A stretch of 64,000 bases of DNA. Origin: Lithobates sylvaticus. Taxonomy: Eukaryota; Chordata; Amphibia; Anura; Ranidae. The stretch covers positions 578,739,193 to 578,803,192 of the forward strand of contig CM053029.1 of NCBI GenBank assembly GCA_028564925.1, given 5' to 3'. Positions 1 through 9,813 of this stretch are shown here, piece by piece. Position 1 is the first letter of the stretch. Every line of letters starts with the position of its first letter. Below the pieces are notes generated by a model that ran no database searches, was not told where the DNA came from, and saw only the letters and a program-made list of their open reading frames with translations. The translations under genes and the position numbers were made by a program.

Positions 1-670
1 GTGGGCACGGATGGGCACTGATAGGTGGCACTGATGGACGCCGATGAGTGGCACTGATGACACTTATGGGTGGCATTGCTGGGCATCCCTTTTTTTTACT
101 TTTTTTAAATTAAATATGATGTGCCAATCAGTGCCCATCTGTGGGCACTGATTGGCATATTTTTTGAATTTTTTTTAACATGTGGATGGCCATGGGGGAT
201 GTACCTGGCCATTCACATGCTGGGGGCTTCCCTGGTGGTCCTGGGGGCTTCCCTGGTGGTCCTGGGGGCTTCCCTGGTGGTCTAGTGTGGGCATCTGAGG
301 GGGGGGTGCGCTGATAAACAATCAGCGCATACCCCCCCTGTCAGGAGAGCCGCCGATCGGCTCCCCTCTACTCGCGTCTGTCAGACGCGAGTGAGGAAAA
401 GCCGATCAACGGCTCTTCCTGTGTACATCGTGATCAGCCGTGATTGGACACGGATGATCACGTGGTAAAGAGCCTCCGCCGGAGGCTCTTTACCGAGATC
501 AGTGTAGCGGTGTGTCAGACTGACACACCGCTCCACCGATTGCCGCGATGCGCGCCCCCATGGGCGCGCGGCGGCTGTTATCCTGAAGGACGTCATATGA
601 CGCCCAGTCAGGATAACAAAACCACTTCCCGGACGTCAATATGCTATTGACCGGGCGGGAAGTGGTTAAT
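1..670 (-). mobile_element. TTAA-ended MITE, truncated by the left window edge
   Basis: The right end reads GGGAAGTGGTTAA (to 669), whose complement TTAACCACTTCC is a recurring terminus in this window (also 34035, 46518, 52487). The body holds strong palindromes: 464-494 with 15-bp arms around GCCTCC/GGAGGC, and 506-532 around GTGTCAGACTGACAC. Bases 1-140 are a short degenerate tandem of GGGCACTGAT-like units, and 225-285 repeat GGGGGCTTCCCTGGTGGTCC three times. No coding capacity. The small open frames here are palindrome artefacts. The family is recognised from memory of ranid repeats; its transposase is unknown. Confidence 0.75.
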
Positions 671-720
671 GTCATGTCTTATCCTGGCCATATGGCTGAA
701 AATCCTTGAGAAAAATGGCA

Positions 721-1085
721 TGGCTACCCCATCACCCCCCACCCCAGCCCCTTTGGGTCTTGTATGGATATTAAGGGGGACCCTGCACCCAAAATAAAAC
801 CCTATACCTACAACCCTATATACTCTGAAAAGCAGTATATAGGCGGTGCAAACAAGAGAGGGACCGTAGGTTTGTTCTTAAGTAGAATCTGAACAGGTAC
901 ATTTTGAAGTGTAGCTCCATCCAAAAAAAATCTATTTTTAAGCTTTTTGGAGATCATAGGGAGGGGTTATCACCCCTGTAACATTTGCTGTCTTTCCACA
1001 TCTGTTCAGAACATTTCACCTCACTTTCCGTCCCAATGACAAATGTTTTTGGAAAAGTGGGGTTTTAATTGAAACAAGGATTGGT
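721..1085 (-). repeat. Fragment related to the 3' region of the 9347-17512 hAT family
   Basis: Bases about 860-1085 are the inverted, diverged counterpart of about 16850-17080 inside the hAT element. Shared landmarks are AAATGTTACAGGGGTGATAA, the CTCACTTTCCGTCCCAATGA stretch and AAGCTTTTTGGAGA (each on one strand or the other). The remainder (721-850) contains GTCTTGTATGGATATTAAGG, a motif shared with the tandem block near 29.7-29.96 kb. No gene. It abuts another MITE half at about 1086 with no visible target duplication. Confidence 0.6.
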
Positions 1086-1606
1086 GATAAAGCATTATTT
1101 ATGCAACTTTTATTATTTATTTGTTTTTTTACTAGTAATGGCAGTGATCTGTAATTTTTTTGAGACTGCGACATTGCGGCAGACAGATCTGACACTTTTG
1201 ACACTTTTTTGGGACCATTGACATTTATACAGCGATCAGAACTAAAAATAGCCACTGAATACTGTATAAATGTCACTGGCAGAAAAGGGGTTAACACTAG
1301 GGGGCGCTCAAGGGGTTACATTTGTTCCCTCACTGTGTGTTCTAACTGTGGAGGGATGGGATTGACTGGCGGAGGAGACATATCGCTGTTCCTACTTAGT
1401 AGGAACACACAATCTGTCTCTACTCCCCTGACAGACCCATGATTTGTGTGTTTACACACGCAGATCCCCGTTCAGGCTCCGGGGACATGCTGAGGGCGCG
1501 CTCTGCTATATCGATTTAAAGAGCCGACATACAATGGTGGCGATCCACGCAGCCATGCCAATCTGCCGCAATGCAACTGCAGCGGCTGGTCGGCAAGTAG
1601 TTAAAG
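1086..1606 (+). mobile_element. 3' half of a TTAA-type MITE (same family as 38188-39004)
   Basis: Matches the right half of the full copy at 38188-39004: ACTAGTAATGGC, CATTTATACAGCGAT, TGTCACTGGCAG, ACTAGGGGGCG, the ATATCGCTGTT block and the terminal GGCTGGTCGGCAA followed by GTTAA. The left half is replaced by an unrelated segment, so this copy is a fusion or truncation. Non-coding. Confidence 0.75.
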
Positions 1607-2289
1607 GCATTTCCTAAGCATATAATTGCAAAAAAAAAAAGGATTCAGAATGTGCTAGTTTGTGATTCATACAAGCACATTATGATATTACCTTGCAGGG
1701 GGAAACTTTTTTTTTTTTTTTTTATGAGCTTTACTACCGTTTTAAAGCTCAGGTTTACATACATACAAATTGTAGATGCTTTACTAAGTACTGTGCACTA
1801 TATTAGCATTCTGCATTTCATGTTTGGCAAATGTTTTTTTAAAGTAGGCAATGACAATTATTGCACTAAATCCATCTATTAAAATATAATTATGCAGAAA
1901 TATATGCAGTGTAAAATATTAGCAGCGTAGTTCACTTTCCCAAAGGCATATTATATCCATCACTTTGTATACAAGACAACTAAGCCCCATAATTATATAT
2001 ATTATTGTATTCTCTAATCAACAGGGAATCACATAAATACATTTAGCAATGTCTATGTTCTGGAGTGAAATCTGATACACAGTCATTAATTGTTCAGTAA
2101 TTCCTTCTTTTTTTCCCTGTTTACATGTAAAGAATGTGCACTGAGGGGTTTTCTAAGGATGGTGTCTAATGACAATTTTAAACATGTTTGCATCTACATA
2201 TTACTGTTTTGCATCAAAAATATTCTGCCCAAAACTAGGTGTTTGATTTGAGTTAAACAGCCTTATTATTATTATTTGTTTTTTACTTT
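1607..2289. other. AT-rich stretch without recognised features
   Basis: AT-rich sequence with short A and T runs. I see no gene, no inverted-repeat ends and no match to the other repeats in the window. Confidence 0.5.
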
Positions 2290-2475
2290 TATGCCAGTGC
2301 AATGCACTTTTACCCCCTTCCTGCCCAGACCTATTGTCAGCTTTCAGCGATGTCACACTTTCAATGACAATTGCGTTGTCATGCAACGCTGTATCCAAAT
2401 GAAATTCTTATTCGTATTCATTTTTAGAGCTTTCTTTTGGTGGCATACAATCGCCACTGGGTTTTAAATTGTTTG
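2290..2475 (+). mobile_element. 5' fragment of the TTAA-type MITE
   Basis: Contains CTTTCAGCGATGTCACACTT, ATGACAATTGCG and AGAGCTTTCTTTTGGTGG, the same ordered landmarks as the left half of 38188-39004 and the inverse of 52235-52487. Diverged and without a clear terminus. Confidence 0.65.
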
Positions 2476-2561
2476 CTAGAAAAAAGACTGAAAATTTGGA
2501 AAAAAATATATTCTCTTAGTTTCTGGTAGAATATTCTGTAAACAAGAATTGTTTCTCCTTC

Positions 2562-2690
2562 ACTAATGTGTGCTGATGAGGCTGCACTAATGGGCACTGA
2601 TAGGCTGCACTGATAGGCACTGATGAGGCGGAACTGAAGGGCACTGATGAGGTGGCTCTAATATGCAGCACTGATGGGCACTGATAAACA
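2562..2690. repeat. Degenerate short tandem repeat (GGCACTGATGAGG-like)
   Basis: Repeated GGCACTGAT / GGCTGCACT units of roughly 12-24 bp, about eight imperfect copies. Similar wording occurs at 1-140. Non-coding. Confidence 0.65.
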
Positions 2691-2904
2691 GTATTATTTA
2701 ACTATTTCAGCCATTCTGTGAGACCAGAGTGAGTAGCAGCAGCTGAGCGAGCAGCAGTGTATGAATCCCATAACGAGCATATGTGAGGAAAAACTGCAAA
2801 TTTTTTAATATATTTAATTTTTAAATTGCAATTGATTAGTATATTTTTTGTTTATTTTTTTTTATAAGCTGTATTGTAAATTTTAATTGCAATTTTTTTA
2901 ATAT

Positions 2905-4045
2905 TTCTAATTAACCCTAATCTAACCCTAACTGGAAACCCTAACCCTAACTTGTTCTTCAAGGGGAAAACCCTATCCATAACCCCCTAAACACAATGGG
3001 AAACCATAACTCTAACCCTCTAACCCTAACCCTAATCCTAACCGGAAACCCTAACCCTAACTTGTTCTTCAAAGGGAAAACCCTATCCATAGCCCCCTAA
3101 ACCCAATGGGAAACCATAACCCTAACCCTGAAACCCTAACCATAATCCTAACTGGAAACCCTAACCCTAACTTGATCTTCTAGGGGAAAACCCTAACCAT
3201 ATCCCCCTAACCCTAATGGGAAACCCTAACTCTAACTCCTAACCCTTACCGGGAACCCTAACCGGGAACTCTAACCCTAACTTGTTCTTCAAAGGGAAAA
3301 CCCTAACCATAACCCCCTAACCCTAATGGGAAACCCTAAGCCTAACTCCTAAACCCTAACCAGAAACTCTAACCCTAACCGGAAACCCTAACTTGTTCTT
3401 CAAGGGGAAAACCATAACCCCCTAACCCTAATGGGAAACCCTAACCCCTAACCAGAAACCCTAACTGAAAACCCTAACTTGTTATTTAAGGGGAAACCCC
3501 TAACCATAACCCCCTAACCCTAATGGGTAGCCCTAACTCCTAACCCTAACCAGAAACACTAATCCTAACTTGTTCTTCAAGGGGAAAACCCTAACCCTAA
3601 TCCTAATCCCTAACCGGAAACCCTAACCCTAACTTGTTCTTCAAGAGGAAAACCGTAACCATAAACCCCTAACCCTAATGGGAAACCCTAACCAGAAATT
3701 CTAATTCTAACTCGTTCTTCAAGGGGAAAACCCTAACCCCTAACCGGAAACCCTAAGCCTAACTTGTTCTTCAAGGGGAAAACCCTTACCCCCTAACCCT
3801 AACCTCTAACCCTAACCGGAAACCCTAACCCTAACCGCAAACCCTAACCCAAACTTGTTTTTCAAGGGGAAAACCCTAATCATAACCCCCCTAACCCTAA
3901 TGGGAAACCCTAACTCCTAATCCTAACGGGAAACCATAACCCTTACCATAACCCTAAACTTGTTCTTCAAGGGGAAAACCTGAACCATAACCCCCTAACC
4001 CTGATAGGAAACACTAACCCTGACCCCTAACCCTAAATTTCACGC
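2905..4045. repeat. Interstitial telomere-like satellite (CCCTAA with higher-order unit)
   Basis: About 1.1 kb of degenerate CCCTAA/ACCCTAA hexamers, the vertebrate telomere motif in C-strand orientation. It is organised into a higher-order unit of roughly 110-150 bp marked by CTTGTTCTTCAAGGGGAAAA and CCCCCTAACCCTAATGGG, repeated about nine times (for example near 2950, 3060, 3170, 3280, 3390, 3480, 3565, 3635, 3715, 3765, 3960). Hexamers are interrupted by GGAAACC spacers. This is not a chromosome end, since ordinary repeats follow on both sides. Confidence 0.85.
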
Positions 4046-4445
4046 AACTATGTTTGATCAAGTAGGGGGTGAAGCTCAATGGTGGGGTCATCTGGCTGAA
4101 ATCTAACAACATATAGGTCAAATTAAAATTATACTTTGGCTAATAGCAATTCTAGTGGTGTATTGGATTTGATCATGGGCTCATTAGGGTTATATAAATG
4201 GTCTATGAAGCATAACAAGCAATTACAATTTTTTTTTTTTAATTGTGTTTTTTCACCATTTGCTATCATTTTTAAGTTTTGTAATGTAATGTATAATGTA
4301 ATGTCAAATAAATAGGGCACCTGTAAAAACGCTTAAAAAAGAATTAGCGGCGTTTTGCCTCTGGAACGTCAGAAACTTTGGCGTCTGAACTTCTTTCAGA
4401 CGCCTTCAAAGAAAAGCCTATAAGTGCAACTGCCTAAAAATGACA
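4046..4445. other. Non-coding stretch, possibly a split repeat
   Basis: AT-rich DNA followed at about 4350-4445 by self-complementary GGCGTTTTGCCTCTGGAACG-type sequence. It appears to continue at 5076-5200 (CAGAGGCAGCTG... GCCTCTGAACG), so a palindromic repeat may have been split by the MITE at 4446-5075. Confidence 0.35.
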
Positions 4446-5075
4446 TTAAAGAGGAAGTAAACCCTCTAATACAACTTTAGAGCTTCTTAAAATCGATAAC
4501 ACAGGCAGCTGATTGCTGCCTGTGAAAGTGCACTTACTTGCTTACTTCAGATGATATGCCTGTTTTCATTTAGAATGACGTCATGCGCGCCTGCGCAGTG
4601 TGTAGCTGCTAGATCGGCATATGTCAATGCCGTTTTTCTATGTCCGGCTTGTCTGCTTAGTGAACTGCGAGACACTCCCCCTTGTGACTGAACAACACGT
4701 CACACAGGGGAGTGAATTAGAGGAGAGAGAGAGACACAGAAGGCCAGCAGTTCTCATATCCTCATTCCATTCAATTCTCTGTTGCTGTAGTAACGGCAAT
4801 CGAGAGCGAGGCTTGGATATGACGGTACGGCGCATGCGCGAGATTTCGACAGGGCCGCGCAGTAAGGGCGGAAATGACGTCCGCATAGGCTGCTGTAATC
4901 CACAGTAAAAATGGAGCAGCCGAGACCATGAACAAAACGAAAAAGATAACCACAAAAAAAGGTACTTGCAGCGCTCGTTTTTCTATTTAAGACAGATAGC
5001 ATGCTTGGGTATGTTACAACACACACACTCAGTTAAAAAATAGCATTTTTTTGGGGGGGTTTACTTCCTCTTTAA
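4446..5075. mobile_element. TTAA-bounded MITE with GTAAACCC terminal inverted repeats
   Basis: The left end TTAAAGAGGAAGTAAACCC and the right end GGGTTTACTTCCTCTTTAA are exact inverted repeats. TTAA at both tips fits a TTAA-target superfamily (Kolobok or piggyBac type), which is an inference. No transposase. The overlapping short open frames on both strands inside it have no protein character. Relatives: 40100-40347, 41305-41527, 42365-42679. Confidence 0.85.
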
Positions 5076-6044
5076 ACAAACCTGTGTACATGTACACATA
5101 AGATAACATTGGATGAGTTCAGAGGCAGCTGAAAAAAGCAGCCAACTGCCTCTGAACGTCCGTTTACCAGCAGCTTATTACAACAGGGTTTAAAATCGCA
5201 GACTGCAAACACTTTTATTGGTCTTTAAATTGTTTGATTTACATATGATGTCCCTTTAGGTCGTAGGCCCTGTCTGTGCACCCCAAGTCAAGATTCAGCC
5301 CTGACAACTTCTGGCTTTAATCCTTGCCCTCTGTCATTAGCGTGCCCTCCGGAAGATTTACCCTCTTTCTTGACCAGGCCATTTTTTGCAAATTTCTCCC
5401 TCATCAGTGCCTCTCATTAGTGTCTACCTGTGTCATGGGTGAAGACCTCAAGTTCTCCCATATAGAGGACTATAGCTCCCATGGTTCAGAGAAGCAGGAT
5501 TTCCCAATCTATGGATAGTGTAGGACCCACTAATCATGGGGTACTTTGTCGCAGTAAGTGGGCTTAAGCACCATATAGCAATATGGTGTGACCAAATCCC
5601 CATATTTTTTGATAATGTTTTTTGAAAATGTCTAAGTGTTTTTAATAAGCCTTGCTGGAGGTAAATGTCTTTTTTGCATGTGTCCTGTTGTATGGTCTTA
5701 TGGCTGCACCATCTTCAATGCATTTTTTAGGGTATGCCCCCCAAATATCTTGTTTGTCAAATAAAATTTCTGTCCCTTTTTTACCGCAAATATAGCTTTC
5801 AGGAAGAACCACAGAGCATTGCCAGGGAGCAGATATTTGATACAACTGGGAGTAATGTTGAGTGCATCTACCAAGGTTTGGTTCATGGGAGCATTCGACA
5901 AACTCATTGTAAAATTCTTAAATTGCAAATGTTGAAAATCAGTTCTGTCCATTTTCAAGGCTAATAGTTAAGGAACTAGCAAAAAAAAAAAGGTAATAAA
6001 TATAGTTTGGGAAGGGGTGGTGGACCCTCCATTTTATGTGATTT
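5076..6044. other. Unclassified non-coding DNA
   Basis: Contains the second half of a probable split repeat (5076-5200). After that there is nothing I can assign. No convincing coding frame. Confidence 0.4.
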
Positions 6045-6168
6045 GAGGAGAACATGGGTATTTGATCACCTCTGCGGTTTTTATTTTTTGCTCTATGAAA
6101 AGACAGACAATTAAAAAAAAAACAATATTTTTTACTTTCTGCTATAAACATATACAATAAAAAATTAA
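6045..6168 (+). mobile_element. TTAA-type MITE, left fragment, host of the LINE insertion
   Basis: The sequence TTTGATCACCTCTGCGG followed by the T-rich GCTCTATGAAA and TTTTTTACTTTCTGC block belongs to the family of 38188-39004. It breaks off at the LINE 5' end. The continuation (TTTGCGCAAAAGTTTTAGCG etc.) appears immediately after the LINE poly(A) at 21672-21942 and again, after a second insertion, at about 24289-24480. Confidence 0.7.
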
Positions 6169-6284
6169 GGGGGGGCGTGGCCTGACCTGGCTTGAAGATG
6201 GACGCTTAATTCCGGAGCTCCCGCTGCCCCGAGACTTCTCATCTGCCTACCTGAGGTGTTTTTGCCCACTAACCTCTAGCTTTC

Positions 6285-7427
6285 ATGGGGACTGCCTCGA
6301 GGACATCGTCGACCTCCCGATCCCGCTCTCCTCGCAGGAATCCCGGTACTACGGCCAATAACATACCGGACATGTTCCGATCCGGCAGGGGAAACATGGC
6401 GCCCACCCCTCAGGGGATCTCACAGGACCCGATCCCCACTCAAGCTGGCGCGCTATCCTCTACCTCGCCACCGGTACCTCATGACAACACAAATCCGGAC
6501 ATCGATTTGCCGACTTCCCAGCCTCACCTCAGCATCCATGATCTCCGGACCATCGCAGCTGACATAAAGGACACCTTGTCAGCTGCCATTTCCGACCTAC
6601 GCCTAGACCTCCGCTCCTTAAACGATCGGGTTATAGCGGTGGAAGAGTCGATGGAGAGACAACACTCTCAATTGAAGAAGACAACCCATCATGTCGACTC
6701 CCACACACTCCAGCTCCGTGACATGCAAAGGCACCTGGAAGACCTCGACAACAGGGGCAGACGTCACAACCTGAGGGTGAGAGGTCTTCCAGAAGCCGTT
6801 GAGGGCGCCAGAATTCAACCTGCCGTGGCGGCTCTATTCAATAATCTATTGAACAGACCCCCCCTCACTCCCATCGCTATGGATAGGATACATCGGGCCC
6901 TACGGCCTAAGGGCAGAGAGACGGACCCGCCACGCGATGTGATCTGCCACCTGCCTGACTACAAACTCAAGGAGGACATCCTCAGACAGGCCAGGGGGTC
7001 GCAGCAAATATCCCATGATGGCCACCCCATACAGATCTTCCAGGACCTGTCTGGCATCACCTTGAAACACCGACGAGACCTTCGACCACTGCTGGATACC
7101 CTACGTGCCAACAACATAGTATACAAGTGGAAATTCCCGTTCTGCCTCGCCGCCACCTCTCACGGCCGTACTGCCTTCCTGAGGGTACCGGAAGATCTCC
7201 CACAGTTCTACCGGACTCTAAACATCCCAGCAACTGAAGTGCCCGACTGGTATGCAGAGTTTCGCCGCTCAGCGGTCAGAAGGGATGCACCTCTACTGGA
7301 ATCGATGGAAATCCAGCACACTGATCCCCGCATCAGCTCCTCTCCGCTGACCCACACCCGCAGCAACCGTCACGGCCGCAGCCCCGAGTCCTCGCCTGGC
7401 TCACGAAGGTCCAGGAGGGACCATTGA
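6285..7427 (+). CDS. LINE ORF1 protein (L1 ORF1p-like, 380 aa)
   Basis: RNA-binding chaperone of an L1-like LINE; it would coat LINE RNA as a coiled-coil trimer in the cytoplasmic particle. Residues 1-80 are a basic, Ser/Pro/Arg-rich disordered head. About 85-157 is a heptad-bearing coiled coil. The junction LEDLDNRGRRHNLRVRGLPE (about 150-170) is the hallmark start of the RRM-like domain, followed by AMDRIHRALRPK and DVICHLPDYKLKEDIL. The C-terminal domain includes HPIQIFQDLSGITLKHRR and YKWKFPFCLAA. The tail is Arg/Ser-rich. The frame is whole and about the usual length. The start is the first ATG of the frame, about 115 nt after the LINE 5' end. The related minus-strand copy has the same LENRSRR motif. 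Confidence 0.9.
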   Translation: MGTASRTSSTSRSRSPRRNPGTTANNIPDMFRSGRGNMAPTPQGISQDPIPTQAGALSSTSPPVPHDNTNPDIDLPTSQPHLSIHDLRTIAADIKDTLSAAISDLRLDLRSLNDRVIAVEESMERQHSQLKKTTHHVDSHTLQLRDMQRHLEDLDNRGRRHNLRVRGLPEAVEGARIQPAVAALFNNLLNRPPLTPIAMDRIHRALRPKGRETDPPRDVICHLPDYKLKEDILRQARGSQQISHDGHPIQIFQDLSGITLKHRRDLRPLLDTLRANNIVYKWKFPFCLAATSHGRTAFLRVPEDLPQFYRTLNIPATEVPDWYAEFRRSAVRRDAPLLESMEIQHTDPRISSSPLTHTRSNRHGRSPESSPGSRRSRRDH

Positions 7428-9038
7428 TCCGTCTGTGATGGTATGTGCTCTCTCCCCCTGACGGGAAATTTAGCCTTTATGTTTTGGGGACATCGCTTTT
7501 ATTTTTGGTCATGTTTGCCACCACTCCCGGTTAATTACGTCTATGTTCTCAGATGTGTTTTACTACCGGCGCTTAGTTAGTATGGCTCTCCCTATACCCT
7601 CTGAATGTACTCCCCTGTAGTCCACAGCACTCTAACCGCGAGGATTTTGGCGCCTCTTTACCTCACGCCAGTGCCTACAATCCCCAAGTTGCACTGCGGT
7701 TGAGGAACCGCCCCCTGTACTGTGAACCCTCTTGCTTCCTGCGCCTCCTCTCGATCACCTTTTACCGGGACTGTTGCGACCACCACCTCTGGTCGTTATT
7801 CAGGACGCCCACAGCACCTCTACCTTCTGGGGACTTCAGCCAAAAGCACATTTTCCACACCGAAGCATACTACACCTGTGTCGGCGCCCACAGAGACTTT
7901 GCCTCACGGACCCCGGCTGGCTCTACTGAAAGCCCGATGTCACCTCACTGTACGGCATGTATCTTTACTCATATCAGAAGTGCCCAGACCCAATCCCCTA
8001 CTACCTTTTAGCTCCCCTCATGATTGACCTTCCTCTCTTGCCTCCAGGACTGTGTCTTCATGTGGACCCCCCCTTGCATATTCCACCCCACTCCATATGA
8101 CTTTAGAGATGCCTACTATCTTTACTTAGATGATCCATCTTCCCTATTGTGCTAAAGTCTACCTTTTTATGATAACCACAGGGGTCCATTAAGGATCCTA
8201 TTTGTTCTGAACGCCTCGCTCTAGACCTGTCTGTTTGGGATTCATTGCCTAACATACCCTAATGCTCATTCACAAGCCTAATGTTAATGGATTTAAATGT
8301 TATGGTCATTAATATATATACATGAATGTATGAATTACAACGTTACCCTCTGATGATTGCCATGCTATATGGATATTGATCGTTATAACTCTTATTGTCA
8401 CATTCTATGGCTATGCTCCCTTTTACCTGGTACTAGCATTCCCTTATAATGTCCTCAATAAGAATTCTTTGATCTACTGTTATAACCCTCCTATTGCACA
8501 ATTGGTTATGTTTGACACTTCTTCCGTCTAAACACCGGTTCAAGTGCCTGAACTCCATACCCCTCAGAGATATACGCTATTATGCTCCTGCTCTCATCCC
8601 CATCTCGCATATTCTCTTCTTTTTTTTTCTTTTTTTTTTAATTAGTCCTCTCCAACAGAGCAACGTAGTCGGGCAGCGGGATATCGTCACATCGTTCTAC
8701 TTACAGTCTCCCCATCTTCTCCAGGTTAGTTCCAACCCCCACACAGTGGTGTCTGGAGCCCCGTCTGCGTACTTTGTGCGTGGACGGTTCCCCTCCACCC
8801 TGACATACACCCGGAAAATATCTTTTTATTTATTTCTAAAAAAAAAAAAATTTTTTTTTTGTTTTTTTTTTTTATTTGTTAGAGGGCTTACGATACCCTC
8901 TGACTTTTCCGGGAATTTTCCTTTTTTTTTTTTTTTTTTGGTTTGTTTGTTACTCCACTTCTAACGTTCGGTACCGTCGCTCTTCGATCGCATTCTGCCC
9001 TGCTCAACTAGACTCTTGGCTCTCACTGACCGTTACAG
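7428..9038 (+). other. LINE inter-ORF spacer (about 1.6 kb)
   Basis: Pyrimidine-rich sequence between ORF1 and ORF2 with long T runs (8616-8640, 8845-8875, 8920-8940). Overlapping short frames (7700-8030, 8494-8964) look like composition artefacts. L1 elements usually have a spacer of tens of bases, so 1.6 kb is long. The truncated LINE at 55618 also has at least 0.7 kb after ORF1, so the spacer may be a family trait. ORF2 then cannot be reached by a simple stop-restart from ORF1; an internal start or a separate transcript is an inference. Confidence 0.6.
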
Positions 9039-9346
9039 ATGGCGGACACCTTACCCTCCTCCCCCACCACGCAACAGCGCCCATCCTCCCATGCTCAACT
9101 TAAACTCTACTCAATTAACATACAGGGCCTAAATACCCCTGAAAAGCGCTCCCTTTTACTATCTACATTACATAAATCCAAAACGCACATAGCCCTAGTA
9201 CAAGAAACCCACTTTAGATCTGATAGCATTCCGAAACTACATGACCACCACTTCCCTTTGGTTTTTCATGCCTCAAACGCTGATGCTAAATCTAAAGGGG
9301 TTTCTATATTAATTTCCAAAAAGTGCCCAATTCAAGACATAACAAC
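9039..9346 (+). CDS. LINE ORF2, first part (endonuclease N-terminus)
   Basis: Starts at ATG 9039 after an in-frame stop region. Encodes LKLYSINIQGLNTPEKRSLL and VQETHF (Q55-E56-T57), the first apurinic/apyrimidinic-type endonuclease motifs. The native frame stops at 9346, where the hAT enters. Removing 9347-17520 (hAT plus one target copy) joins DITT to QSDTQGR with no frame change: 308 nt plus 3571 nt make exactly 1293 codons (1292 aa). The open frame that continues to 9725 is hAT sequence and not part of the protein. Confidence 0.9.
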
Positions 9347-9355
9347 TAAGGATGG

Positions 9356-9620
9356 GCCCGGTGCTCGATGCGAACCCACGTTCGCATCGAGCACCGGGCG
9401 TTCGCTCGCTCTGCGAGCCCAGAACTATTTTGGCCGCTCGCATCACGTTCGTGTGATGCGAGCGGCCCCGCAATGCATTGCGGCCGGCGCGGCCGACGCA
9501 GTGCATTGCTGGCTGATGATTGGCCAAGCATGCACTGTGACCCCGCATGCTTGGCCAATCACAGCCCCGGAAAATCGAAGAGCCATAATTGGCTACAGGC
9601 AGGACGCCTGTAGCCAATTA
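9356..9620. repeat. Cluster of hairpins in the left subterminal region of the hAT
   Basis: Four perfect hairpins lie in 265 bp. 9356-9375/9380-9399 has 20-bp arms and a CCAC loop. 9432-9446/9453-9467 has 15-bp arms. 9517-9533/9545-9561 has 17-bp arms containing TTGGCCAAGCATGC. 9586-9600/9606-9620 has 15-bp arms. A fifth, looser palindrome GCAATGCATTGC...GCAGTGCATTGC lies at about 9470-9510. The region is rich in CG. The right end has a different set of TTCGAA/TTCGCGCGAA palindromes (about 17400-17490). Confidence 0.9.
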
Positions 9621-9813
9621 CAGCTCAGGGGCTGTAGTACACGCCCCCCCCCTATAAAACGCCGCCACGCCGTCTGCGCCGGTCACATGCTGTTCCGGCG
9701 CAGATTGAGCAGGCAGATTCTGTGACACTCTGCTGCATTGAGATAGTTAGATAGATTCACTTACAGAGATTGAGTTAGATAGATTCAGTTACAAAGATTG
9801 ATTGACAAAGAGG

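Noticed and set aside
2905-4045. Chromosome end
   Set aside because: Hexamers are degenerate and interrupted, and ordinary interspersed repeats continue on both sides.
9039-9725. A 228-aa protein as annotated by the open frame
   Set aside because: Only the first 102 codons are LINE ORF2; the rest is hAT left-end sequence read through by chance.
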